A stretch of 64,000 bases of DNA from Synechococcus sp. SB0662_bin_14 (GCA_009840445.1 VXNS01000066.1:32782-96781), one strand, 5' to 3'; counted from the first letter of the stretch, positions 53,101 through 63,258 are shown. The notes: generated from the letters alone by a model not told the origin. Numbers and translations are program-made.

Positions 53101-53486
53101 CCGATGAGGATTTTGCCGTGACGGCGGGATGGGGTCACTTTGGCAAAGGCGATGCCGTCATGCCTGGACAGGGGCGGGTGGTGGAGCGTCCCTTCACTCC
53201 TGAGGAGCGGAGCGCTATGGCAGGGCGAGGTGGTACACTTGCTCCACTTGGCGACACCACCTTGGACGTCTACCTCAATGAGCGTGCTTTCTGGCGGAAT
53301 GTGCCGTTTCCCGTCTGGCGCTACAAGCTGGGCGGGTATCAAGTGCTAAAGAAGTGGCTTTCCTACAGGGAGCGGGGGGTGTTGGGGCGGGCGCTGTGGG
53401 CTGAGGAGGTGTTGTATTTTGCCGAGGTGGGGCGTAGGATTGGGGGGATTTTGACCCTGCAGGGAGGGGGAGCGATGACAGGTTAA
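50112..53486 (+). CDS. Type ISP/IIG-like restriction-modification protein (N6-adenine methyltransferase with putative N-terminal nuclease)
   Basis: LDPCCGTGAYLA (SAM motif), ILGNPPYNGFAG (catalytic NPPY), N-terminal HPDFGLYG...GVVEVKG (PD-(D/E)xK-like), C-terminal YQVLKKWLSYRER typical of ISP C-domains. Confidence 0.85.
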   Translation: MRPAKTLTAAVEDYCAALARMHATGGATGERSSYGPLSNLLNGVGALLKPKVFCVQELADQGAGHPDFGLYGARQVQKGRPREQQLPERGVVEVKGADDDAWLTAASHQVSRYWERYRLVLVTNLRQFVLVGEDSGGRPTKLETFQLAETAEAFWQALDTPHALARTAGAGLGEYLARALSHCAALAEPKDLAWLLASYARDGLARVEAAGEAPQLATVRSALEEALGVRFEGEKGARFFRSTLVQTLFYGIFSAWVLWARQDGSQPGGFDWRTAVWHLRSPVLAALFSQLAQPGRLQPLGLVEVLDWSAAALERVDRSAFFSRFTTSEAVPYFYEPFLEAFDPTLRKELGVWYTPTEVVQAMVARVDNTLKQDLGITEGLAAKNVVVLDPCCGTGAYLAAVLRRIAANLEGQGLGALAGARVKAAATGRVFGFEIMPAPFVIAHLQVGLTLQELDAPLAETGNERAGVFLTNALTGWEPQVNKPLPFPELEEERDRAERVKQEQPILVILGNPPYNGFAGLAVDEERALSNAYRTTRRVRKPEGQGLNDLYVRFFRMAERRIAEKTGQGVICFISNYSWLDGLSFTGMRERFLEVFDAIRVDNLHGDRIISEYAPDGRTSETVFAIQGQSPGIKVGTSITLLCKSRTNSRSTLRGRVLYRDFHQAKAKDRREALLSSLESNNVDDEYTLFTPDLRLGLPFKPMAVSQDWFDWPSLPELFPKSFPGVKTSRDGFLVDVDLESLRARIADYFNPALSHEDIARRYPTMMKTMGGFDARAVRDVVLKSGGPNEVSFIHFAYRPFDNRWLYWEPDSGLLDRPRADYKVHVFEGNLWLVTQQKPRREWSPPQVISHIGCLDLMDRGATCIPTRLGDEGITNTNSDARRPNLSIAAQNYLNALDASVEDLFHHVLAVLHDPAYRKANAGALRMGWPRIPLPGWPKGDAEGAAAELARSAARGRQLAALLDPDVPVPGITQGPLRPEMKAIAVPSTTDGSNMADEDFAVTAGWGHFGKGDAVMPGQGRVVERPFTPEERSAMAGRGGTLAPLGDTTLDVYLNERAFWRNVPFPVWRYKLGGYQVLKKWLSYRERGVLGRALWAEEVLYFAEVGRRIGGILTLQGGGAMTG

Positions 53487-53640
53487 GGGCTGCCAACCCG
53501 CCCACTTGGGCTGTGCTTGTTGAAAAGCCTTGTGGAAACAGGTCTATCAGCCTCTAGAGTTGGCTCGTTCCGGTATTTTCCAGGGTTTCCCTGGTCAACA
53601 AGAGTACCATTAAGCTAAGCTCCACGATTTTACTTCTGTT

Positions 53641-56247
53641 ATGGCCTTCAAGAAACCCCCTGTCAGGGTGCCAGCTCCCGAGAGCCCAGACCGCCTCTTC
53701 ATGGATCTTCCGCTTCGCAGCCATACGAGCCTTCTAGATCATCAAGGCCAGGTCTTACGGAGCTATCATGCCCAAGGATGTGGCGCTGAAGATGTCGCTC
53801 TACAGCTCCCTACTGGAAGCGGCAAGACACTAGTAGGACTGCTATTAGCCGAGTGGCGACGACGGAAATTTCAGGAAAAAGTCGTCTATCTCTGTCCAAC
53901 ACGACAACTGGTCAATCAGGTTACTGAAGAAGCCTCGGTTAAGTGCGGACTAAGGGTCGAGCCGTTCATAGGAACCAAAGAAAAATATACTGCTCAAGCC
54001 AAATCAGCCTATAATAATGCTAATTGTATTGCCATCACAACTTATAATAGTTTGTTCAATATCAATCCCTTTTTCTCAAATCCTGATATAATAATTCTCG
54101 ATGATGCTCACACTTCAGAGAATTATATTGCTAACCAATGGACATTAAAATTTACATCTCATGTAGATGGTTTACTGTTTAAAAAAATTGCCAACACTCT
54201 AAAAAGTATAATAGATGAGAATAGTTATAAAAAACTCATAGAAGAATCTGACTCAAGCATGCAATGGGTAGATAAAATACCGACGCCACATCTAATAAGA
54301 ATCTCAAGTGAGATACGTACAATTATCGATGAAAATATTGATCAAGATGATAAAAAGTATCCTTGGCAAATGATAAAAGATAACTTGCACGCTTGTCATA
54401 TTTATATATCTTCTGGAGAGATTTTAATTCGTCCACTGATTCCACCTACTTGGACTCATGAACCATTCGCAAATGCTAAGCAACGGATCTTTATGTCTGC
54501 AACATTAAGCTTTGGAGGCGATCTAGAGCGACTAACTGGCCGAAAAACAATCCCTCGTTTGCCAATCCCTAAAGGATGAAATAAGCAAGGAATTGGTCGA
54601 AGACTTTTCATTTTTCCTGAAAATTCTTTAGAAGAAAATGATATTAAGGTATTACGGTCTAAACTTATTAAAGAAGCCGGTCGTTGTCTTATCTTAGCAC
54701 CTAGCAATTATGTAGCCAACCAAATAAGAGATGATATCGAAAACTCGTTGCCACAATGTATAATTTTCTCTGGAGTAGATCTGGAAAGTCGTAAAGAAGA
54801 ATTTGTCAATACTGACTCTGCTGTTGCTGTTATCGCCAATCGCTACGACGGCATTGACTTCCCGAATGATGATTGTCGTCTCTTATTTATTGATAATCTA
54901 CAAAAGGCTGTCAATCTTCAGGAGTTTTTCCTGATGACACGTATGGCTGCAAAGCTGCTCTTCAATGAACGCATACAAACACGAGTTTTACAAGCAATTG
55001 GACGCTGCTCGCGAGGCCCGAAGGACTATTCAGCTGTCATCATTACAGGTCATCTAAATTATCTTAGTGACCAGAAGCGCATCAAACACTTCCACCCAGA
55101 GCTTCAAGCTGAACTGATGTTTGGTATAGAACAATCACAAAAGATTGGAGTCAATGATTTAATAGATAATTTTCGTATCTTTCTTGAACATAAGAATGAA
55201 TGGGCAGAAGCCAACGATCAGATTTTAGAAAAGCGTGAAGAGGTTACTCAACAACAATTCCCAGCAATGCATGAACTTGCTAAAACAGTCAATCATGAAA
55301 TTAATTGGCAGAAAGCAATGTGGGAAAAGGATTATGTGAAAGCATTTGATGATGCACGTGATGTTCTTGGTGAACTAAGAGATTCAGAATTAAAAGGCTA
55401 CAGGGCGCTCTGGCACTACCTGGCTGGTAGTTCGGCAAAACTAGAAGCTATTGACAGTGATGGATCCTGGGAGAGTAAAGCAAGGGAACAGTTCATAAAG
55501 GCTAAGAATGCTACTTTTGGAATTTCTTGGCTAAGTCGCCTTGCTAACTCTCCTAATGTCAGGTATCGTGTAGAAGAAGAAATCCAGAATATTGCCTCAG
55601 TTCAGATAGAAAATCTGGAGCAGTACCTTGAGGAACTGGGAAACATAGAGAATCGTAAATTCTGTAGAAGGGAGAGAGAAATTAGTGAAGGTTTAAGGCC
55701 GAACACAGGTAAACTGTTTGAACAGGCTAATATGCTGCTTGGTAAGCATCTGGGCTTTGAGGCAGAATTATGTAGTAAACGTACGGCGGCGCCAGATGTA
55801 CTATGGTTAATTGGCTCAACAGCAATTGTCTTCGAGGATCATGCCAATGCTGGCGAGGAATCAATTATTGATATTAAGAAAGCTCGCCAGACAGTCTTGC
55901 ACTCTAATTGGGCACGTGATAAGTTTCCAAATATGGTTGACCTGAAAGTCTTAGTGGTTCTAGTTACGCCAGCAAAGAAAGCCAATAAAGATGCAATTAA
56001 ATTTCTCAAAGATGTTTGCTATTGGAAATTAGATGAATTTCTAGCATGGTCTGAAACTGCACTCTGTGCAGTACGTGAACTCCGTCGTGAATTTCCTGGA
56101 ATTGGTAACTTGGATTGGCGCACAAGTGCTAGCATAAAATTAAAGAACATCAAGGCCGACGTATACGAACTCTCTTCTTGGCTTTCTCAACAAGTTGCAT
56201 CAGAATACTTAGGAAACACTGGAAAACCTGAAAGTGGGTCCAAATAA
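53641..56247 (+). pseudogene. DEAD/DEAH-like SF2 helicase with possible C-terminal nuclease-like domain, interrupted by an in-frame TGA at 54577-54579
   Basis: LPTGSGKTLVGLLLAEW (Walker A), IILDDAHTSENY (DDAH), FMSATLSFGGDLERLTGR; same frame continues after TGA (NKQGIGRRLFIFPENSLEEND...RVLQAIGRCSRGPKDYSAVII); C-terminal APDVLWLIGSTAIVFEDHAN. Confidence 0.8.
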
Positions 56248-56367
56248 CACTCTGACTCTCCCGTCACCAAGGTTTTCAAAAGGCTGGGACTGGTGTAGAG
56301 ATGAGATGATCCTTCCCCCAGGCCCCTCTGATCTGCCCCATTCAATTCCAACTTTCACCTCCCCATC

Positions 56368-56886
56368 ATGACTCAAAAGCCGCTCAAAGCCCATGCCATC
56401 GCCGCCATCGCCATGGTGGCCGGCGTGTTGTCGATCCCGGCCCTGGCGCAGACCCCAGCAGGGCAAGTCCCTCGTGGGGTCTGGGGTGAAATCTCTGGTT
56501 GGGTCTGGCAAGGTCAATCCCCTGAGCATTGGCCGTGGGATGGCGGCTGTATGATCGCCGCCCACACGCCAGATAAATTTACATGCTATGCCTGGGAAGA
56601 CCATGGTAGAGGTGGAGGATGGCACAGCTACGATTTACCATTGGCGGGCACCACCAAAGACCGGACAAGCGTCCTCATAGGATGCCCTCTGATCGCGAGA
56701 TTTACGCCAGCCGGGGAAGAAGATTGCATGAAACAGGAAGTTTTCCCGAATGGAGACGCAAAGATTTTTCGTGACGTCCTTATTTCATCATGTAACCAAA
56801 GAATTGAAGTCTATATGCAGATCCTTGATGAGAATGATTCTTTGGCCATCCCACCGGTGAAAGTCATTTGCCCGCCACAGGATTAA
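56368..56886 (+). CDS. small secreted protein of unknown family, copy 1
   Basis: Signal peptide MTQKPLKAHAIAAIAMVAGVLSIPALAQ; four or more Cys in the mature part; near-duplicate at 58750-59271. Confidence 0.7.
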   Translation: MTQKPLKAHAIAAIAMVAGVLSIPALAQTPAGQVPRGVWGEISGWVWQGQSPEHWPWDGGCMIAAHTPDKFTCYAWEDHGRGGGWHSYDLPLAGTTKDRTSVLIGCPLIARFTPAGEEDCMKQEVFPNGDAKIFRDVLISSCNQRIEVYMQILDENDSLAIPPVKVICPPQD

Positions 56887-57849
56887 ACCGGAAACCATCT
56901 TCCCGGTCTAAGCCGTGGCAAGGCCGGGTGATGGCGATGTCATGGCAGCAATGGCCTGAACACTGGCGAGTAAGTCGCTGCTCCCCTCCGCCTAACAGCT
57001 TGGGATTGTGTCCAAGGCGGGTTGTGGTGAGTGCATAGCCGGCCGGACTCGCCCACCGCCCAACTCATGGAGATGGCAAGGCCAGGGATCTGTTGCGTGG
57101 CGAACTGACCAATGAGCGGTCTGTGCTCTGGAAGAGAAGGGGCAGAGTCTCGCCAGCATCCCCTTGGCCATTAGGCGATTGCCGTCATTGATCTGCTGGC
57201 TTAGCCCCGTCGCCTTGGCCACTTGTGTTCTTGGCAGATGGCCGCCTGCGAAGGGGCGGCAAGCGAGCTTCAGGCGAGGCTTGCGGCACAATCCCGTGCT
57301 TTACAATATCGACCTGCACAAAGCAAAACCGGCCATCGATCAGAGGCGGCTTGCCACTGCTTCTATTGTCACCATCGTTGACTGGGGGCTTGGTCGGTTG
57401 CTCTGGCATCCGTTCGGTCTCAAACTCAAGGTATCATATCATGTCCATGGCCTTCCCTACCCCAACCAATGAAGAGCCGCGGCCTTTCAAGAGCAAAAGC
57501 TCACCTCGTTGGGGATGCGGGCAACTCCATGACCGTCAGCCAACCATCGTCACTGACCTTCCGGCTTGGAGCCGCCAATCTGATTGCCTTGTGTCCCATT
57601 GGACGGTTTAGGATGGGGGCGAAGGGGAGGCTTAACAGCGCTAGGCGATGCTTGCGGCACCTGGCCACGCTGGAATCCCCATGGAAACAGGCTTGGGTCA
57701 CTCGGTTCCTTGGCCATCAGTTCAACCTTTGTTTGAGAGCGGTGAAGTAATCCTAGCACAGGATCCACCTACCGTGGCGGACATGGGAGCCACAAGCTGG
57801 GTGAGGACGACAAGCGATGCTGGTGGCTTCATATCCTTGGCAATCTATC

Positions 57850-58488
57850 TCACGATTTTTCTTCTGTTTCCCTCCCTGGCTCAATCATTGGCGCCAATGC
57901 CAGCATTTTCACCTCTGCAGCAGGCACAAGGACTGCATCTGCATTGATTTCCAAAGGAATCGGTTCTCCTTCATTGGTTACCCATACAGCTTGACTAATA
58001 TGAAAATAGCCGTTCTTGGGATATTTAGGATACTCTACGAGTCGCCCATACAAACTATAACTTTGTTTGAGATATAACATAATTGCTGCTTGGCTGCCAT
58101 GTTTGTAAAATATGGAATGCCACTCCGATGGATATGATGTCTCGGTGGTAATACGCAGCCAGGGAGGATTTCTAAGGATTTTATGGGGAATATCATTGTT
58201 TGATAGCCAAGAAGAAAGCAATCCTAAAATTATTGCGATTGGCAATGTAAATACTATTTCAGTAGGAATCTCAAACAATAAATCCGGCAATTCGATTATT
58301 TTTGAAACAAAGTATCTGGTGATCAATGTTGTAAACTGTATGAAAATCGTGAAAACAAGTGCTGAAATCACACGCTCAAATGCCTCCGGCTTTCGGTGAG
58401 GTGTGAGAGAATGGAAAATCGCCACCGTCAAAAATCCAGGCAGAAGAAAAACGAGCACATGAACAATTTCGCCAGACATCCAACTCAC
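57850..58488 (-). CDS. DUF6338-like membrane protein
   Basis: MSWMSGEIVHVLVFLLPGFLTVAIFHSLTPHRKPEAFERVISALVFTIFIQFTTLI: N-terminal TM pattern of DUF6338. Confidence 0.65.
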   Translation of the reverse strand: MSWMSGEIVHVLVFLLPGFLTVAIFHSLTPHRKPEAFERVISALVFTIFIQFTTLITRYFVSKIIELPDLLFEIPTEIVFTLPIAIILGLLSSWLSNNDIPHKILRNPPWLRITTETSYPSEWHSIFYKHGSQAAIMLYLKQSYSLYGRLVEYPKYPKNGYFHISQAVWVTNEGEPIPLEINADAVLVPAAEVKMLALAPMIEPGRETEEKS

Positions 58489-58749
58489 GCTCTGGTTTCC
58501 TCCTGGGGTGAAGCCCCTGAGACTCTGTGCATAAGGCTAGCATGTCTGGCGTGTACTTGTCAACGCACTGCGTAGCCAGGTAATCTGTGGAGAGGGGCCA
58601 GGCAGATCGGCCAGTTGATTAGGCAGCCATTGGGAAGCCTCAAAACAACTTCCTCCCCGTCATTCCCACTTTCACAAAAATAACGAGATGACCCTTCCCC
58701 CAGGATTCCCTGAGCCGGTCCGTTCAATTCCACCCTTCACTTCTCCATC

Positions 58750-59271
58750 ATGACCCAAAAGCCGCTCAAAGCCCCTGCCGTCATTGCCATCGCCAATGGC
58801 AACCGGCATGCTGTCGATCCCGGCCCTGGCACAGACCCCGCCAGGGCAAGTCCCCCGTGGGGTCTGGGTGAAGTCCTTGGTTGGGTCTGGCAAAGTAAAT
58901 CCCCTGAGAATTGGCCGTGGGATGGCGGCGGTATGATTGCCGCCCACACGCCGGACAAAATTACATGCTATACCTGGGAAGACCGCGGTAGAGACGGAGG
59001 ATGGTACACTTACGATTTACCACTATTAGAGAGCTTCACCCAAGGCCGGACAACCATTCTTATAGGATGCCCCCTGATCGCGAGATTTACGCCAGCCGGA
59101 GAAGAGGGCTGCATGAAACAGAAGGTTTTTCCAGGTGGGGAAGCAACGATCTTTCGTGATGCCCTGAATTTGCTATGTGACCAAAGGATGGAAGCCTATG
59201 TGCAGATCGTTGACGAGAATGATTCTTTGGCCATCCCGCCAGTGAAAGTCATTTGCCCGCCACAAGATTAA
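58750..59271 (+). pseudogene. small secreted protein, copy 2, with frameshifted signal peptide
   Basis: C-terminal part parallels copy 1 (WPWDGGGMIAAHTPDKITCYTWEDRGRDGGW...SLAIPPVKVICPPQD); N-terminal part is out of frame between a +1 and a -1 change. Confidence 0.7.
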
Positions 59272-59465
59272 ACCTGAAACCATTTTCCAGGCGTCACATC
59301 CCTGCCTTGTGACCCCGTAGTCCGCAAGGCCCACCATCAGCAATCGCCCTGATTGCCCCGTATGCGCCCCGTCACGGCGTTCCATGTTCCAGCCGGGGGG
59401 GGCGATTAACATTAACAATGCTTTACGCTATGGGGTTTTAGACCGGCGGCCTGTTGCAGGTGGGG

Positions 59466-60353
59466 TTACGGCAACCAGGGATGATCCCCATAGCGGGGAG
59501 ACCGTTTCTCAAGAAAGGCGTGACGACCTTCCTGCGCCTCGTCCGTGCGGTAAAAAAGACTGGTGGCCTGACCAGCCAACTCCTGTAGCCCCACCATGCC
59601 GTCGGTTTCCGCGTTAAAACCGGCCTTGAGGCAACGGATGGCCGTGGGACTCATGGTCATGATGCGGCGCGCCCAGTTTACCCCTTCCTGCTCCAGGGAT
59701 TGGAGGGGAACCACCCGATTCACCAGCCCCATGGCCAAGGCGGCAGGAGCGTCGTAGCGCTGGCAAAGAAACCAGATCTCCCGGGCCTTGCGTTGCCCCA
59801 CCAGGCGGGCCAGATGGGCTGCGCCAAGACCGGCGTCAAAGCTGCCCACCTGGGGACCGGTTTGGCCGAAGACGGCGTTCTCGGCCGCCAGGCTGAGATC
59901 ACAGAGGGCATGGAGCACCTGGCCACCACCAATGGCGTAGCCGGCCACCAGGGCAATCACCACCTTGGGCAAGCTGCGGATCAACCGCTGCAGATCCAGC
60001 ACGTTCAGCCGGGGTAACCCCGTCTCGTCCACGTATCCCCCGTCACCCCGAACAGACTGATCGCCACCGGAGCAAAAGGCAAAGCCCCCGTCCGCGGCAG
60101 GCCCCACCCCCGTGAACAGCACCACGCCAAGCCGGGGATTATCCCGCACCCGGGAGAAGGCGTCAAACAACTCCACCACCGTGCGCGGCCGAAAGGCGTT
60201 GCGCTTGGCAGGGCGGTTGATGGCAATCCGGGCAAACCCCTCCCTGCACAGGTCAAAGCGGATGTCCCCATAGGGATGACCCACCTGCCAGAGGGCATCA
60301 CTGATTCCGGGCAGGACAGGTTCGGGGTGGGGATGGGGTTGATGTGGATTCAT
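59466..60353 (-). CDS. menB: 1,4-dihydroxy-2-naphthoyl-CoA synthase
   Basis: [99 protein letters not shown]. Confidence 0.96.
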   Translation of the reverse strand: MNPHQPHPHPEPVLPGISDALWQVGHPYGDIRFDLCREGFARIAINRPAKRNAFRPRTVVELFDAFSRVRDNPRLGVVLFTGVGPAADGGFAFCSGGDQSVRGDGGYVDETGLPRLNVLDLQRLIRSLPKVVIALVAGYAIGGGQVLHALCDLSLAAENAVFGQTGPQVGSFDAGLGAAHLARLVGQRKAREIWFLCQRYDAPAALAMGLVNRVVPLQSLEQEGVNWARRIMTMSPTAIRCLKAGFNAETDGMVGLQELAGQATSLFYRTDEAQEGRHAFLEKRSPRYGDHPWLP

Positions 60354-62145
60354 CACCTTGGCCAAGGGTTGCCCCAGTCTCCAACGGCGCCGCGTCCTGT
60401 GTCAGCCAGGCGGCCCGCAGTCGTTGCCGTTGCTGGTGGTCCCGCCGGGCATGGGTGGGACAGTGGAGAAGGGCCATGCCATGGCTTTGGGCCTGCCGGC
60501 TGCCCTGCCCCAGCGCCCAGGCCAGTTGACGGGGTTGGTTCAGGGTGTGGCCGGGGACGCCATGGGCGGCAGCCAACGCCAACTGATCCACGCTCTGGGG
60601 CATGGTGAACAGTTCCTCCATGGAAAACGCTTCATTGCGAATGGGCAGTTGCTCAAAAATGCCACCACCACCGTTGGCGATGAGCACCACCAGCAGGTTG
60701 GCGTCAGAAGCCTGCAACTGGCGGCGCCACAGCCAACCGTTGCTGTCGTGGAGCAGGGCCAGATCACCACTCACCAGAACGGTGCGCCGAGAGGGACCCG
60801 CGGCCATGGCCAGTCCTGACGCCAAGGACAGGGTGCCGTCAATGCCGGACACCCCCCGAAAACAGGTGACGTGGTGGGGACAGCGGGGCTGGGCAAAGCT
60901 TTCCCAGTCCCGAACGGGGGAACTGTTGGCCAGGAGCACGGTGGTGGGAGGCTGCTGATCCAGCCAGCGGGAGATGGCCCAGGCCAGCCATGGTTCCGTG
61001 ATGGGGGATGCCTCCAACTGGTGGTCCAGCCACTGCTGCAAACGGTGCTGCCGATGCCGCCATCTCTGCTGCAAGGCCAGGGCCGCTTCTGAGGGTTGGC
61101 CGGGGCCAAGCTGGGCCACCAGAGCGGCCAGGCCCTGTCCTGATCGCCAGTTGATCCGCCCGAGGGGATCCCAAAGCCGCTGATCCTGTTCACAGACCTG
61201 CACCTGGACCGCTGTTGTCTTCTCCAGCCATGCCGACAACCAGCGACTGGGGCTGCAGGGGCCCAGCCGCAGGACCTGGTTGGGAATCGGCAACCTCCGG
61301 GGGGCCGTCAGCAGCAGGTCGTAGCCGCTCACTACGGGTAGATCGCCCAGGCCTCGCAAGCCGCTGCAAGGATCAGCCAGCACAGGCCAGCCCGTGCGCC
61401 CCACCAGTTGCGCCATGTGCTGCTGGTAGGTGGCGAGATCCTGTCCCCGGTAGGGGCCGGCGACAATCAGTCCGGGCTGATCCCAGTCCAGGGGTGGTGG
61501 GGGACAGTCAGCCAACGGCTGGGTGATGACTGGTTTCACCCAACGAGCCTGCTGCGCAAGCCACTGGCGCTGAACCGACTGCAACTGTGCCTTGTTGGTG
61601 TGCAGAGGTTCTTCGAAGGGCTGGTTCATGTGGGTGGGGCCTGGCGCCTGCACACCACCGTGGTGGTGCGGACCACGGGCAGCAGCGAGAGCCTCCTGGA
61701 CTCTCTCCCCGGGGAAGGCTGTGGTCCCTGGCAGGGGCAGTTGCACCATGCGCCGCACACAGGCCAGGAGAAATTCCTCTTGGGGGGCCGTCTGATTGGC
61801 CCCGCAGTGTTTGCGGTGGGGTGGACGGTCGGCGGTGAGCAGAATCAAGGGCAAGCCGCCCAAATCGGCCTCGCTACATGCGGGTAACAGATGGGCCACG
61901 GCCGAACCGGAGGTGGTGAGTACGGCCACAGGGTCCCCGGTCCCGCGAATCAGACCCAGGGCCAGGAAGGCGGCGGAGCGCTCGTCAATGCTGGTGTGAC
62001 GCACAAGGCCAGGGGTGAGCGCTGCGGCCACCGCCAAGGGGCCTGAGCGACTCCCTGGACAAATCACCCCATGGACCACGCCAGCCCCACGCAACACCTG
62101 CCACAGTTGCAAGGACCAGAGGAGGTTGATGGCAGCCTGATCCAT
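60298..62145 (-). CDS. menD: SEPHCHC synthase
   Basis: [76 protein letters not shown]. Confidence 0.95.
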   Translation of the reverse strand: MDQAAINLLWSLQLWQVLRGAGVVHGVICPGSRSGPLAVAAALTPGLVRHTSIDERSAAFLALGLIRGTGDPVAVLTTSGSAVAHLLPACSEADLGGLPLILLTADRPPHRKHCGANQTAPQEEFLLACVRRMVQLPLPGTTAFPGERVQEALAAARGPHHHGGVQAPGPTHMNQPFEEPLHTNKAQLQSVQRQWLAQQARWVKPVITQPLADCPPPPLDWDQPGLIVAGPYRGQDLATYQQHMAQLVGRTGWPVLADPCSGLRGLGDLPVVSGYDLLLTAPRRLPIPNQVLRLGPCSPSRWLSAWLEKTTAVQVQVCEQDQRLWDPLGRINWRSGQGLAALVAQLGPGQPSEAALALQQRWRHRQHRLQQWLDHQLEASPITEPWLAWAISRWLDQQPPTTVLLANSSPVRDWESFAQPRCPHHVTCFRGVSGIDGTLSLASGLAMAAGPSRRTVLVSGDLALLHDSNGWLWRRQLQASDANLLVVLIANGGGGIFEQLPIRNEAFSMEELFTMPQSVDQLALAAAHGVPGHTLNQPRQLAWALGQGSRQAQSHGMALLHCPTHARRDHQQRQRLRAAWLTQDAAPLETGATLGQGDESTSTPSPPRTCPARNQ

Positions 62146-62151
62146 ACCGTA

Positions 62152-62778
62152 ATTCTGCTGGTTGCCTTGCCTGCTTCTCGACCGGACTCGGACCACATCC
62201 CCGTGGAAAGCCCATGGCGTCATGGATGGCGCACCCTGCTGAGCCTGGTCCTGGTGGTGGCGCTCACCATGGCTGTGCGCCAGTGGATCATGGAACCCCG
62301 CTGGATCCCCTCCGGGTCCATGGCGCCCACCTTACAAGTGCGGGACCTGCTGGTGGTGGATAAATTGAGCCCTCGACTGGGCTGCGATCCCCGAGTGGGC
62401 GACGTGGTGATGTTCCAACCACCGGACGCCTTGCTGGCCATGGGCTACGACAGGTCTCAAATGTTGATCAAGCGGGTTGTGGGCCTGGCTGGCGATCGGA
62501 TCGCTGTCCATGAAGGCCAACTGGAGCGCAACGGCCAAGCCTTACGGGAGCCCTGGACCGCCACACCGATGGCCTACGAACAGCCGGAGGTCACCGTTCC
62601 ACCCCATCGGCTTTGGGTGTTGGGGGACAACCGCAACAACAGCCTGGACTCCCATGTTTGGGGATCCTTGCCCCAGGACCGCGTGGCGGGCCGCGCCCTC
62701 ATCCGCTATTGGCCTCCGCAGCGCTGGGGCGGGATCCCAGGGACTCCCAGGATCGGGTGCGGTGATCACCACTCTTGA
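62152..62778 (+). CDS. lepB: signal peptidase I
   Basis: EPRWIPSGSMAPTLQVRDLLVVDKLS, DRSQMLIKRVVGLAGD, WVLGDNRNNSLDSHVWG; start codon unresolved. Confidence 0.93.
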   Translation: MLLVALPASRPDSDHIPVESPWRHGWRTLLSLVLVVALTMAVRQWIMEPRWIPSGSMAPTLQVRDLLVVDKLSPRLGCDPRVGDVVMFQPPDALLAMGYDRSQMLIKRVVGLAGDRIAVHEGQLERNGQALREPWTATPMAYEQPEVTVPPHRLWVLGDNRNNSLDSHVWGSLPQDRVAGRALIRYWPPQRWGGIPGTPRIGCGDHHS

Positions 62779-62833
62779 GCCTGGCCTTGGGTCAAGGGAA
62801 CCGTGGACAAGGTGGGTTACCATTGGGAGAGTC

Positions 62834-63187
62834 ATGTGCCATGTCTCGATGTTCAACGTGGAGTTTTTGACAAGTGACACCGAGGCCATCCATGGCAATC
62901 CTCTGATTCAGTACTTGCAGCAGCAAAATCCGGAGGTTTTGCAGCGTGTTGCCCACTCCGCCAGTGGGGATATTCAGGACATTATTCGTCACAACGTGCA
63001 GGGTTTGCTGGGCATGATTCCCGGTGAGCAGTTTGAGGTGAAGATCAGCACCAATCGGGACAATCTGGCCGGCCTGCTGGCCTCCGCCATGATGACCGGC
63101 TACTTCCTGCGCCAGATGGAGCAGCGCATGGAAATGGATAAGACCATGTTCATGGGGCTTCCGGAAGAGGACAACCCGCTGCCCTGA
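62834..63187 (+). CDS. DUF760 family protein
   Basis: NPLIQYLQQQNPEVLQRVAHSASGDIQDIIRHNVQGLLGMIPGEQFEVKISTNRDNLAGLLASAMMTGYFLRQMEQR. Confidence 0.88.
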   Translation: MCHVSMFNVEFLTSDTEAIHGNPLIQYLQQQNPEVLQRVAHSASGDIQDIIRHNVQGLLGMIPGEQFEVKISTNRDNLAGLLASAMMTGYFLRQMEQRMEMDKTMFMGLPEEDNPLP

Positions 63188-63258
63188 AGCGCCCCGGGCA
63201 GACCCTGACGAGGTGGCGGCCTACCATGTCCCCTGTTTGCCTTTGACCAAGCGATCCC

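Noticed and set aside
56209-56625. 138-aa minus ORF (and similar 58672-58947)
   Set aside because: Antisense to the duplicated secreted-protein genes; similarity between them is explained by the duplication
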